Of a DNA stretch of 5,552 nucleotides, positions 1 through 5,529 are shown piece by piece. The notes beneath the pieces are model-generated. The model did no database searches, was not told the origin of the DNA, and saw nothing but the letters and a program-made list of their open reading frames with translations. The number at the start of each line of letters is the position of its first letter. Position 1 is the stretch's first letter. The stretch covers positions 1-5,552 of the forward strand of contig DUIU01000095.1 of the NCBI GenBank assembly GCA_013330155.1. The letters are read 5' to 3'. This stretch comes from Candidatus Poseidonia sp. Lineage in GTDB: Archaea > Thermoplasmatota > Poseidoniia > Poseidoniales > Poseidoniaceae. The position numbers were made by a program, and so were the translations under genes.

Positions 1-57
1 AGCGTCAAAAAAGCGACGGGTGTCTCGGCAGTTCTTGACAAACTTGGCACCGAATGA
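1..57 (+). CDS. 3' end of an unidentified upstream gene (partial)
   Basis: Reading from base 1, 18 sense codons run to a TGA at 55-57 and give the peptide SVKKATGVSAVLDKLGTE. It looks like the amphipathic helical end of a soluble protein, but it is too short to assign to a family. A competing frame starting at base 2 stays open to a TGA at 116-118; its peptide is very rich in arginine and less protein-like, so I prefer the first frame. If the first frame is right, about 60 non-coding bases separate this gene from the BolA-like gene. Confidence is limited by the length. Confidence 0.4.
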   Translation, partial: SVKKATGVSAVLDKLGTE

Positions 58-108
58 GCGTTGTGTGCTCGGGCGCAGGTTCAAAGATGGTGCCCTGCTT
101 GGTTGGGA

Positions 109-113
109 TGAGG
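109..113 (+). promoter_or_regulatory. Ribosome binding site of the BolA-like gene
   Basis: The bases TGAGG end seven bases before the ATG at 121, a normal Shine-Dalgarno spacing. The in-frame GTG at 115 would have only one base of spacing. The site therefore favours the ATG at 121 as the start. Confidence 0.5.
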
Positions 114-120
114 CGTGAAC

Positions 121-441
121 ATGGTCGAGACAGCATGGGTTGAGGCAGAGGTTCTGAAAGCCGTGCCGGAAGCCGTGGTTGAAGTCATCGACCTTCACGG
201 TTCAGGCGACCACTTCCACGTCCGAGTCATCTCCGAGAACTTCGAGGGCGTTCGCCCCTTGCAACGGCAGAAGCAAGTCCTCGCCGTCATGAAGCAGCAC
301 ATCCCCCGCCCCATCCACGCGCTTGACCTCAAGTGCATGACCCCCGCCCAAGCTGAAACCGCTGGCGACACTGCATTCGACCCCCACGGGGGTGGACAAG
401 GCGTACATATCCGCCGAATCAACAAAAACAAACAGGAGTGA
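121..441 (+). CDS. bolA: BolA/IbaG-family protein, Fe-S partner of monothiol glutaredoxin
   Basis: This is a 106-residue protein with one BolA domain at about residues 5-78. BolA proteins bind monothiol glutaredoxins and share a [2Fe-2S] cluster with them in the cytosol, serving iron-sulfur trafficking or sensing. The sequence shows the BolA pattern: a GSGDHFHVRVIS strand-loop-strand at 27-38, the F-E-G turn at 41-43 followed by R45 and R49, then IHAL at 65-68 and the closing T-P at 74-75. H66 matches the invariant BolA histidine, and H31 in the loop is a candidate second cluster ligand. The spacing is closest to IbaG (YrbA). A tail of about 28 residues after the domain is rich in Gly, His, Arg and Lys and is not part of the usual fold. 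The stop lies just before the glutaredoxin start, so the two are very likely co-transcribed. GTG at 115 would add two residues. Confidence 0.9.
   Translation: MVETAWVEAEVLKAVPEAVVEVIDLHGSGDHFHVRVISENFEGVRPLQRQKQVLAVMKQHIPRPIHALDLKCMTPAQAETAGDTAFDPHGGGQGVHIRRINKNKQE
434..441 (+). promoter_or_regulatory. Ribosome binding site of the glutaredoxin gene
   Basis: AGGAG at 434-438 lies in the last codons of the BolA-like gene, with eight bases between it and the ATG at 447. It is the best Shine-Dalgarno match in the window. It decides for ATG 447 over the in-frame GTG at 438, which would overlap the BolA stop as GTGA and have no site in front. Confidence 0.6.
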
Positions 442-446
442 ATCAA

Positions 447-779
447 ATGGACTGGACCCCCGAAGAACTGCAAGCAATCGTCGATGAACACGCCCTCGTG
501 TTGTTCATGAAAGGCAACCCGAACCAACCCCAGTGCGGTTTCTCGAATCGCGCGGCTCAAGTGATGCAACAATTCTCACAACAAGTTGACGAGCCTTTTG
601 CTGCCGTGAACATCCTCAACGACCCCCGTGCCATCCCCTCGGTGTGCGCTTGGTCTGACTTCCCGACCATGCCTCAAGTGTTCGTCCACGGTGAACTCAT
701 TGGCGGGTCCGACATCGCTCTTGAGATGCTCCAAGACGGTAGCTTGCGCGAAGTGTACGACGCTGGCCGACAAGCTTGA
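447..779 (+). CDS. grxD: Monothiol glutaredoxin, CGFS type (Grx4/GrxD family)
   Basis: This 110-residue, single-domain protein matches the usual length of bacterial GrxD. Family members coordinate a glutathione-ligated [2Fe-2S] cluster across a dimer or with BolA, and donate it to apo-proteins in the cytosol. The signature is complete: K22-G23, then P28 and CGFS at 30-33, with the same spacing as E. coli GrxD. W69 precedes the glutathione-binding F-P-T-M-P-Q segment at 72-77. GGSDI at 86-90 corresponds to the usual GGCDI, so a cysteine common at that place is serine here. C30 is the cluster-binding residue; the only other cysteine is C67. The gene begins five bases after the BolA-like stop, an operon arrangement that fits the known Grx4-BolA complex. 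The function needs glutathione or a similar thiol, which would be notable if the host is an archaeon. Confidence 0.95.
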   Translation: MDWTPEELQAIVDEHALVLFMKGNPNQPQCGFSNRAAQVMQQFSQQVDEPFAAVNILNDPRAIPSVCAWSDFPTMPQVFVHGELIGGSDIALEMLQDGSLREVYDAGRQA

Positions 780-839
780 AGCAAAACCCTTCGTACTGCG
801 GTGCCAAGGCTAAAGCGGACTGGCCTGCACGGTGAAACG

Positions 840-1748
840 ATGGCCGAGTTGCTTCCAGGTGGTGTCCACCCATGGCACGTCCTTGACGAATCCAAGGCAG
901 GCTACTACAGCCAGCTCCAACTCAAGCGATGCATCGAGGACCGTAACCCTCTTCTTCCGTTGATGGAGGACAAATACCGTTCTCGTGAACTCGTTGAATC
1001 CAAAGAGGTGTGCCACCTCACCAAACTCTACCATTGGTCGGAAGACGTAAACATTGATTGGGACACTTTGCCTGAGCGCTGTGTCATCAAAACCAACCAC
1101 TGGTCGGGAGACGCTCTGTTCATCATGGACAACGGGCCCGTGCCGCTGGTCAACGTTCCTCGAAAGTTCCGCTTGTTTTCCCGCACGGACAACCGGTACC
1201 GTGTGATTCGTAATTGGCGCGACCAAAACGGTAAACCATGGCCAAAGTGGCGCATCGAACGCTCCTTGCGCTGGTGCTTGCGTGAACCCTTCCCCGCACC
1301 GATTGAATGGGGCGCTGCCAACATCAAACCAAGGGGCGTGATGATTGAAGAATTGCTCACCGATGACAACCACCTGCCCAACGATTGGAAAGTCCATGTC
1401 TTTCATGGAAAAGCGGGCTTCATTCAGTACGACACTGGGCGAATGACGTCGCATTCCCAGTCCATCTACACGCTTGATGGTCAGCGCATTCACCAAACCA
1501 ACGGTCGATGGAGTGAAGAGCATACTCCCGATGAAATTGTTTCAATTCTTGGAAAGGACAGGATCGATGAACTCATTCACATCGGCGAGCGGCTGGCTGA
1601 AGACATCGATTACTCACGGGTTGACCTGTTTTTGGCCGATGGCAAGTGGTACTTTGGCGAATTTACCAACTACCATAATTCGTGCCATCCGCAATCCGTT
1701 GAGTGGGAAGAACTCGCTGGCGGGTTGTGGCTGAACAAACCAATCTAG
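840..1748 (+). CDS. TupA-like ATP-grasp protein, putative surface-polymer carboxylate-amine ligase
   Basis: This 302-residue protein has the layout of the TupA-like ATP-grasp family, named after a teichuronopeptide biosynthesis protein and common in exopolysaccharide clusters. ATP-grasp enzymes activate a carboxylate as acyl phosphate and join it to an amine or thiol. Likely nucleotide and metal residues are K84 in VIKTNHWSG (82-90), E170-E171 in KPRGVMIEELL (163-173), K184 in DWKVHVFHGK (182-191), D262 in SRVDLF (259-264) and E274 in YFGEFTN (271-277). A tryptophan-rich stretch at 126-157 leads into the second motif, as in relatives. After E274 the sequence NYHNSCHPQS differs from the glycine-rich turn I expect in the family. 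ATG 840 is chosen because the protein reads well from there; GTG 801 would add 13 basic residues. The substrate is unknown. The next gene, 34 bases downstream, is an aminotransferase, which suggests a shared pathway. Confidence 0.85.
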   Translation: MAELLPGGVHPWHVLDESKAGYYSQLQLKRCIEDRNPLLPLMEDKYRSRELVESKEVCHLTKLYHWSEDVNIDWDTLPERCVIKTNHWSGDALFIMDNGPVPLVNVPRKFRLFSRTDNRYRVIRNWRDQNGKPWPKWRIERSLRWCLREPFPAPIEWGAANIKPRGVMIEELLTDDNHLPNDWKVHVFHGKAGFIQYDTGRMTSHSQSIYTLDGQRIHQTNGRWSEEHTPDEIVSILGKDRIDELIHIGERLAEDIDYSRVDLFLADGKWYFGEFTNYHNSCHPQSVEWEELAGGLWLNKPI

Positions 1749-1753
1749 GATTC

Positions 1754-1767
1754 AATACATTCAAAAT
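1754..1767 (+). promoter_or_regulatory. Possible archaeal TATA-like element before the aminotransferase
   Basis: The AT-rich patch AATACATTCAAAAT lies in the gap between the ATP-grasp and aminotransferase genes. Its first half is centred about 26 bases before ATG 1783, the distance expected for an archaeal TATA box of a leaderless transcript. That start has GAGGA only one base upstream, too close for a normal Shine-Dalgarno, which agrees with leaderless reading. The match to a TATA consensus is weak. Confidence 0.2.
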
Positions 1768-1782
1768 CAACGGGCTTGAGGA

Positions 1783-3045
1783 ATGACTGAAGGGGCCATC
1801 ATGGAGTCATCCAAGCAATCCCGAAAGCTCGTTGTTGAAGGTGGCGAAAGCATCGTCGATTTTGACAACAAAGCGTTCAAACCGATTCCACAAGCCGGAA
1901 TTGACTTGGCGGTGAAAGCCATGAATGCTGGCGTGATGTACCGCTACCAGCCAAAGACCAAAGAGGCCTCCCTGACTGCAACCTTTGAGCACAATTTCGC
2001 CAAATACATGGGGCTCAAACACGCTGTGGGCACCAACTCTTGCGGCTCTGCCATGTTCATCGCCCTCAACATCGTTGGCGTCCAACCTGGAGACACGATT
2101 CTGACCAACGCCTTCACCTTCCATGCTGTTCCAAGTGTCATCCAACACGCTCGTGCCATACCTGTTCTCGTGGAGAGCAACCGAGAATGGGCGATGGACC
2201 CGGAGGACCTTGACAAGAAAGCCACGGAAACGGGTGCGAAGGTTCTGTTGATGTCTTACATGCGGGGGCATGTTCCCGACATGGACGCCATCATGGAGGT
2301 GGTTGACAAGCACGGGCTGATTTTGATCGAGGACTGCGCCCACGCTTACGCCACACTCTGGAAGGGACAACTCCTCGGGACCTTTGGCGAAATCGGCTGT
2401 TTTTCGACTCAATCATCCAAGGGACTTTCCGCTGGGGAGGGCGGGATTTTCGTCACCAACGACGATGAACACGCTGCTCGAGCGGTTCTCTATGCGGGTT
2501 CTTACGAGCGACTTTGGATGAAGCACTATGATTTGGACGCCGGCCTCATGGACCGATTGCAAAACCAAGTCCCTGGTTATTCCATGCGCATGCAGGAGGT
2601 CACCGCCGCCATGCTGACACCGCAAATCGAGCGCCTCGCAACCATCAAACAGATTCACGTGGAAAACTGGAACCTCCTCCACTCGCTGATTCACGACCAC
2701 CCGAACATTGAGATTCCTATGCCGTTGTCGCAAGTTGACTCCTTCTGTGACACCATGCAGTTCCACCTTGTGGGGCTCTCACGGGATGAGGCTGACCGAT
2801 TCATCGACCTCATGAAAGAAGAGGGCATCCCGATGCAAATTTTCGGGGCGCGTCGCAACGCTCGTGATTACCGCCAATGGGAGTATGTCAAGGCTCACCA
2901 AGACGAATTAAAGGACACGATTGCGAACATTGAATTTGCCTGCGACCTTTCCATGCAACCCCACCTCACACAGGACAACATCCGCGTGATGGGACAAGTG
3001 ATTCTTGATGTCTTGGCCTACATCGCCGAACAATCCGGCCGATGA
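1783..3045 (+). CDS. DegT/DnrJ/EryC1/StrS-family PLP aminotransferase
   Basis: This 420-residue protein has the usual length and motif order of the sugar aminotransferase family (fold-type I PLP enzymes). These transfer an amino group, usually from glutamate or glutamine, to a keto group on a nucleotide sugar or cyclitol. NSCGSA at 85-90 is the phosphate-binding turn (SGTxA in most relatives). LIEDCAHA at 181-188 holds D184, which pairs with the pyridine nitrogen, and H187. CFSTQSSKGLSAGEGG at 206-221 holds K213, the predicted Schiff-base lysine. All catalytic residues are present, so it is not one of the lysine-less regulatory or dehydratase relatives. The sequence does not tell whether a 3- or 4-keto sugar, a cyclitol or another ketone is the substrate. 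ATG 1801 (six residues shorter) is an alternative start. Neighbouring ATP-grasp and flippase genes point to envelope glycan synthesis. Confidence 0.92.
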   Translation: MTEGAIMESSKQSRKLVVEGGESIVDFDNKAFKPIPQAGIDLAVKAMNAGVMYRYQPKTKEASLTATFEHNFAKYMGLKHAVGTNSCGSAMFIALNIVGVQPGDTILTNAFTFHAVPSVIQHARAIPVLVESNREWAMDPEDLDKKATETGAKVLLMSYMRGHVPDMDAIMEVVDKHGLILIEDCAHAYATLWKGQLLGTFGEIGCFSTQSSKGLSAGEGGIFVTNDDEHAARAVLYAGSYERLWMKHYDLDAGLMDRLQNQVPGYSMRMQEVTAAMLTPQIERLATIKQIHVENWNLLHSLIHDHPNIEIPMPLSQVDSFCDTMQFHLVGLSRDEADRFIDLMKEEGIPMQIFGARRNARDYRQWEYVKAHQDELKDTIANIEFACDLSMQPHLTQDNIRVMGQVILDVLAYIAEQSGR

Positions 3046-3074
3046 AATGCCTCTGCAAGCCTTCCATTCATGGG

Positions 3075-3090
3075 TTTCTTTGTTAAATGA
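3075..3090 (+). promoter_or_regulatory. Possible T-rich terminator and TATA-like promoter between aminotransferase and membrane protein genes
   Basis: The gap after the aminotransferase is the most AT-rich spot in the window. TTTCTTTGTT (3075-3084) could serve as an archaeal T-tract terminator. The TTAAAT at 3083-3088 resembles a TATA box centred about 27 bases before base 3112, so transcription could start just ahead of ATG 3115. Both are consensus-level guesses, without a clear BRE or a hairpin. Confidence 0.27.
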
Positions 3091-3114
3091 ATGACATTTA
3101 GGAAGTCTGTTGTT

Positions 3115-3711
3115 ATGGCGAAAGACGGCTCCCCTTCAGTGTTCCGAAAGTGGGTGATGCGGCAATACTGGCGTATGCAACAATCCCAAGCCGTCGTTGG
3201 ATTGTTGCTTTGGGGCACCACCATCACGCTGCTGGTTTGGCCGTACGTCCGCTGGCGGTTCGAAACCTCCTGCGGCGACGCTCTTTGTTTCAACGACACC
3301 ATCCTTGGTGTGCCTGCAACCTACTTCGGTTTGCTTTCCATCTTCCTGACCGTGATGTTTGGCGTCCTCCTCATTGGGTACCTCTACGACCAAGTCTTCT
3401 CCTTGTGGACGGAGTGGCGAAGTGTGGACATGGAACGAAACCCCTACGTGACCTACGCCCTTACTCCAAATTGGATGATGATGACCGCCTTGCAGGCTGA
3501 AATGCTGCGCCGCCAATCCGAAGGCGACGAGGCCATGCAAGCTCAAGCCGAGTGGTTCCTCAACTGGTGCAAGGAGTATGCCGACGGTGAAATGTTTGCC
3601 CGCGCTGTGCAGCGCTGGGACAAAGACCTCGGCTCAACACCGACGTTTTGGTTCACCGATGAAGCGGCCATGGAGCGCGCACGAGCGTTCAAATTCGACG
3701 ACGAAGATTGA
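3115..3711 (+). CDS. Two-helix membrane protein with CX4C external loop and cytoplasmic C-terminal domain; function unknown
   Basis: I do not recognise a named family. The 198-residue protein has a basic N-terminus (K3, R11, K12, R16, R20), a first membrane helix at about 26-45, a short loop, and a second helix at about 66-92. About 105 mostly charged, helical residues follow, ending in the acidic DDED. By the positive-inside rule both ends are cytoplasmic and the loop faces outward. The loop carries C53 and C58 (CGDALC), able to form a disulfide, followed by LGVPATYFGLL at 64-74. This recalls the loop and second-helix start of VKOR-family proteins (cysteines, then F/L-G-I/V-P and F-G-L), but the active-site CxxC helices of VKOR are absent. 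ATG 3115 is preferred over ATG 3091: AGGAAG at 3100-3105 lies nine bases upstream of it, and a TATA-like element fits it too. The winged-helix gene follows within 35 bases. Confidence 0.8.
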   Translation: MAKDGSPSVFRKWVMRQYWRMQQSQAVVGLLLWGTTITLLVWPYVRWRFETSCGDALCFNDTILGVPATYFGLLSIFLTVMFGVLLIGYLYDQVFSLWTEWRSVDMERNPYVTYALTPNWMMMTALQAEMLRRQSEGDEAMQAQAEWFLNWCKEYADGEMFARAVQRWDKDLGSTPTFWFTDEAAMERARAFKFDDED

Positions 3712-3746
3712 CAAATCTTCATGGCCCACTGGCCAAAGTGCTCACC

Positions 3747-4013
3747 ATGGCACGACCATCACGCTGGAGTGATGAACGGAAAGCCAACCGTGAGCAAGCG
3801 GATTGGATCGTTGGCTGGCTGCGAATCAACGGCCCGGCCACCACCTCAGAAATCATCCAGGCTCTCGAGGCTGAGGGGCGACAAGTGCGTGCCCACATTC
3901 TGCAGCGTGCCTTGCGCAAGTCTCCCTTTGTACAGCGCATCGGTTCAGTGGAAGGAGAACGAGGGGCTGTGAGCCTCTGGGCGTGGGGCTTTGAAGAGGA
4001 CGACCGCCCCTGA
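3747..4013 (+). CDS. Small winged-helix DNA-binding-like protein
   Basis: This is an 88-residue, single-domain protein. After a basic, polar start (MARPSRWSDERK), residues about 17-35 form a helix and turn (ADWIVGWLRINGPATTSEI), followed by helices at about 33-43 and 45-57 and a likely beta wing at 60-80 (FVQRIGS to VSLWAWG). This is the helix-turn-helix-plus-wing order of small winged-helix proteins. The pattern I-x-x-W-L-x-x-N-G-P-A-T-T-S-E-I is typical of the first helix and turn, with R46 and R53-R56 as possible DNA contacts. It may be a transcription regulator or a chromatin- or RNA-polymerase-associated factor; no ligand or metal site is visible. ATG 3747 is used; a TTG at 3708 would overlap the preceding stop as TTGA and add 13 residues. 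The family and target are unknown. Confidence 0.7.
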   Translation: MARPSRWSDERKANREQADWIVGWLRINGPATTSEIIQALEAEGRQVRAHILQRALRKSPFVQRIGSVEGERGAVSLWAWGFEEDDRP

Positions 4014-4056
4014 CATCCGTGGAAGTCATTGAAAGCCGCCTCACCCAGCCCTTTGC

Positions 4057-5511
4057 ATGAGCGCCGCCAAGCCGCGTACCCCTTCCAGTGGGCGGGATGC
4101 ATCATGGCTGGTTGGAGCAGATTTGCTGGCGGTTGTCCTCGCTTTCATCGGGCAGATCATGCTGACCCACGCCCTTTTGGCTGAACATTACGGTTGGATG
4201 GTTCTTGCGATCGACCTCTATGCCTCCCTGTTCTTGGTCATCGACCTTGGCCTTCCCACGTTGCTAGCCCGGGATGGAACGAGAGCACCATCGCTGGTAC
4301 CTGCTGCCGTTTGGCGCACCTACCGATGGCAAGCGATGGCGGCGCTTCCCTTCGTGCTCCTCGCGGTTCTGGTCCGCCCAGAATCATGGCTCAACATTGA
4401 CGCACCACTCAACCTCCTGGTTCTCGCAGCGCTCATCGCCCTGGTCCATGTTGCCTCTTACGCTCCAAGGTCTGGCTTACGCGTGTTGGGTGAAGCACGC
4501 CTTGAGGCGCTGACCAAAGTGGTTGAACGGGGGTTGACGGTGTGCGGCTACGGCGTGTTGGTGTGGATGGGTTCCACCTCGGTCTCCGCGTTCACCATGG
4601 CTTTTCTTTTCGGAGCTGTAGCCGGGTGGGCTTTGGCGCTGTTTTGGGTGCTCCGCACCGCACCGCCAGCCCCAAAAACCGTGGATTGGGCACGCTTTGG
4701 CTCGAGTTGGACGTCGCCCCGCACCCTCATGATGTCCGCCCTGCCGTTCGCCATCACCCTTGGAATTCTTCCTTACGTGATTCGAATTGAGAAGTTCATG
4801 GTCGCCGCCTCAGGTGGCGCCACGCTCGGGGCAGTGTTTCACGTCGCTCAATTGGCTTGGCTGGCGGGGTTGGTGGTTCCTGCCGCCATACGTTCCGCGC
4901 TTTTACCCGTGCTGGGGAGAGCCCGAACCAATCCGTTGGAGCATCAAAGAGAACTCAACCAAGCCACGGACCTTTGTTTTGGTTTGCTTCCCTACGGCCT
5001 ATTTGGCGGCTACGCTATCATGACGTTCTTTGCACCGTTAGCGTTTCCAGAAGCTTACCTTGACGGAACACATGGGGCCTCAGCCGTTGATGTGTTCACC
5101 GTTCTTTTGGCAGGTTGGGGCTTGACACTGCTGGCCACTCCTACCTACACCAGCCTCATGGCAGGGCAGCACCCTTGGCGCTTCACGCTCTTCATCCTGC
5201 TCGTGCTTTTGGCCGCCATGGCTCTGGGCTTCATGTTGGTGTTGGAAGGGCCAGATGATGCAGGTCAGAAGTTGTACGCAGGCGCCGTGGCCAGCAGCCT
5301 ATCTGCAGGGGTGCTTCTTCTCCTTTCATGGTGGATGAGCGGGGAGTTGGACGTTGTTCGGCACCGTCGGGATGAATGGATGCTGGTGTTTCTCGGTGGG
5401 TCATTCATCATCGTAGGCTTGGTCTCCCAAACCCTGTGGTGGACCTTGGGGTTGCCTCTCTTTCTCTTTACGAAACAAGGCTGGAAAGCAGTTCGCTCCA
5501 CGCTTGACTGA
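4057..5511 (+). CDS. MOP-superfamily polysaccharide/lipid-linked glycan flippase (Wzx-like)
   Basis: This 484-residue integral membrane protein has about 12-14 hydrophobic helices, at roughly 18-37, 46-72, 90-106, 117-135, 158-171, 178-199, 223-242, 255-277, 303-330, 344-366, 376-396, 404-427 and 441-472. The length, the two-half layout and the central segment identify it as a Wzx/O-antigen-flippase relative. In that segment a charged R-I-E-K (243-246) is followed by G-A-T-L-G-A-V-F-H-V-A-Q-L (254-266) and a P-A-A-I-R-S-A-L-L-P helix end (275-284), matching the D-x-x-x-hydrophobic, G-x-Y-x-x-A, P-x-x-P pattern of these transporters. Such proteins move lipid-linked oligosaccharides across the cytoplasmic membrane. 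There is no signal peptide; the N-terminus is cytoplasmic. No clear Shine-Dalgarno precedes ATG 4057. The context with an aminotransferase and a TupA-type ATP-grasp gene supports glycan export. The exact cargo cannot be read from the sequence. Confidence 0.82.
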   Translation: MSAAKPRTPSSGRDASWLVGADLLAVVLAFIGQIMLTHALLAEHYGWMVLAIDLYASLFLVIDLGLPTLLARDGTRAPSLVPAAVWRTYRWQAMAALPFVLLAVLVRPESWLNIDAPLNLLVLAALIALVHVASYAPRSGLRVLGEARLEALTKVVERGLTVCGYGVLVWMGSTSVSAFTMAFLFGAVAGWALALFWVLRTAPPAPKTVDWARFGSSWTSPRTLMMSALPFAITLGILPYVIRIEKFMVAASGGATLGAVFHVAQLAWLAGLVVPAAIRSALLPVLGRARTNPLEHQRELNQATDLCFGLLPYGLFGGYAIMTFFAPLAFPEAYLDGTHGASAVDVFTVLLAGWGLTLLATPTYTSLMAGQHPWRFTLFILLVLLAAMALGFMLVLEGPDDAGQKLYAGAVASSLSAGVLLLLSWWMSGELDVVRHRRDEWMLVFLGGSFIIVGLVSQTLWWTLGLPLFLFTKQGWKAVRSTLD

Positions 5512-5520
5512 CCGAAGATT

Positions 5521-5526
5521 GGGAGG
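5521..5526 (+). promoter_or_regulatory. Possible ribosome binding site of the right-edge gene
   Basis: GGGAGG is a strong Shine-Dalgarno-like run, but only three bases separate it from ATG 5530, closer than usual. It supports a gene start near the right edge without fixing which codon is used. Confidence 0.35.
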
Positions 5527-5529
5527 CAA

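Noticed and set aside
2..118. An open + strand frame at the left edge ending at 116-118, as the tail of the upstream gene
   Set aside because: Its peptide is extremely basic and its third codon positions look unlike the neighbouring genes; the frame ending at 55-57 is more protein-like. It cannot be fully excluded.
380..393. The palindrome ACCCCC-AC-GGGGGT as a transcription terminator
   Set aside because: It lies inside the BolA-like coding region, has no following T run, and precedes a gene that is almost certainly co-transcribed.
195..572. A - strand frame across the BolA-glutaredoxin junction
   Set aside because: It crosses two conserved genes on the other strand, and the His/Cys-rich translation has no recognisable motif.
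810..1523. A 237-codon open frame on the - strand
   Set aside because: It lies wholly inside the well-supported ATP-grasp gene, runs antisense to it, and its translation shows no domain pattern. It is a by-product of the codon bias of the + strand gene.
1807..2412. A 201-codon open frame on the - strand
   Set aside because: It is antisense to the catalytic core of the aminotransferase, where all PLP motifs are read on the + strand; no family features are visible in its translation.
3115..3711. A complete VKOR or thiol oxidase enzyme
   Set aside because: Only two membrane helices are present and there is no CxxC in a membrane segment; at most it resembles one half of such a domain.
3115..4013. 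The membrane protein plus winged-helix gene as a toxin-antitoxin pair
   Set aside because: The membrane protein is too long and structured for a typical small membrane toxin, the order and sizes do not match known pairs, and nothing points to mobile DNA nearby.
3719..4105. A 128-codon - strand frame opposite the winged-helix gene
   Set aside because: The + strand frame gives a coherent winged-helix pattern; the - strand product is rich in Arg, Ser and Pro, as antisense frames in such DNA usually are.
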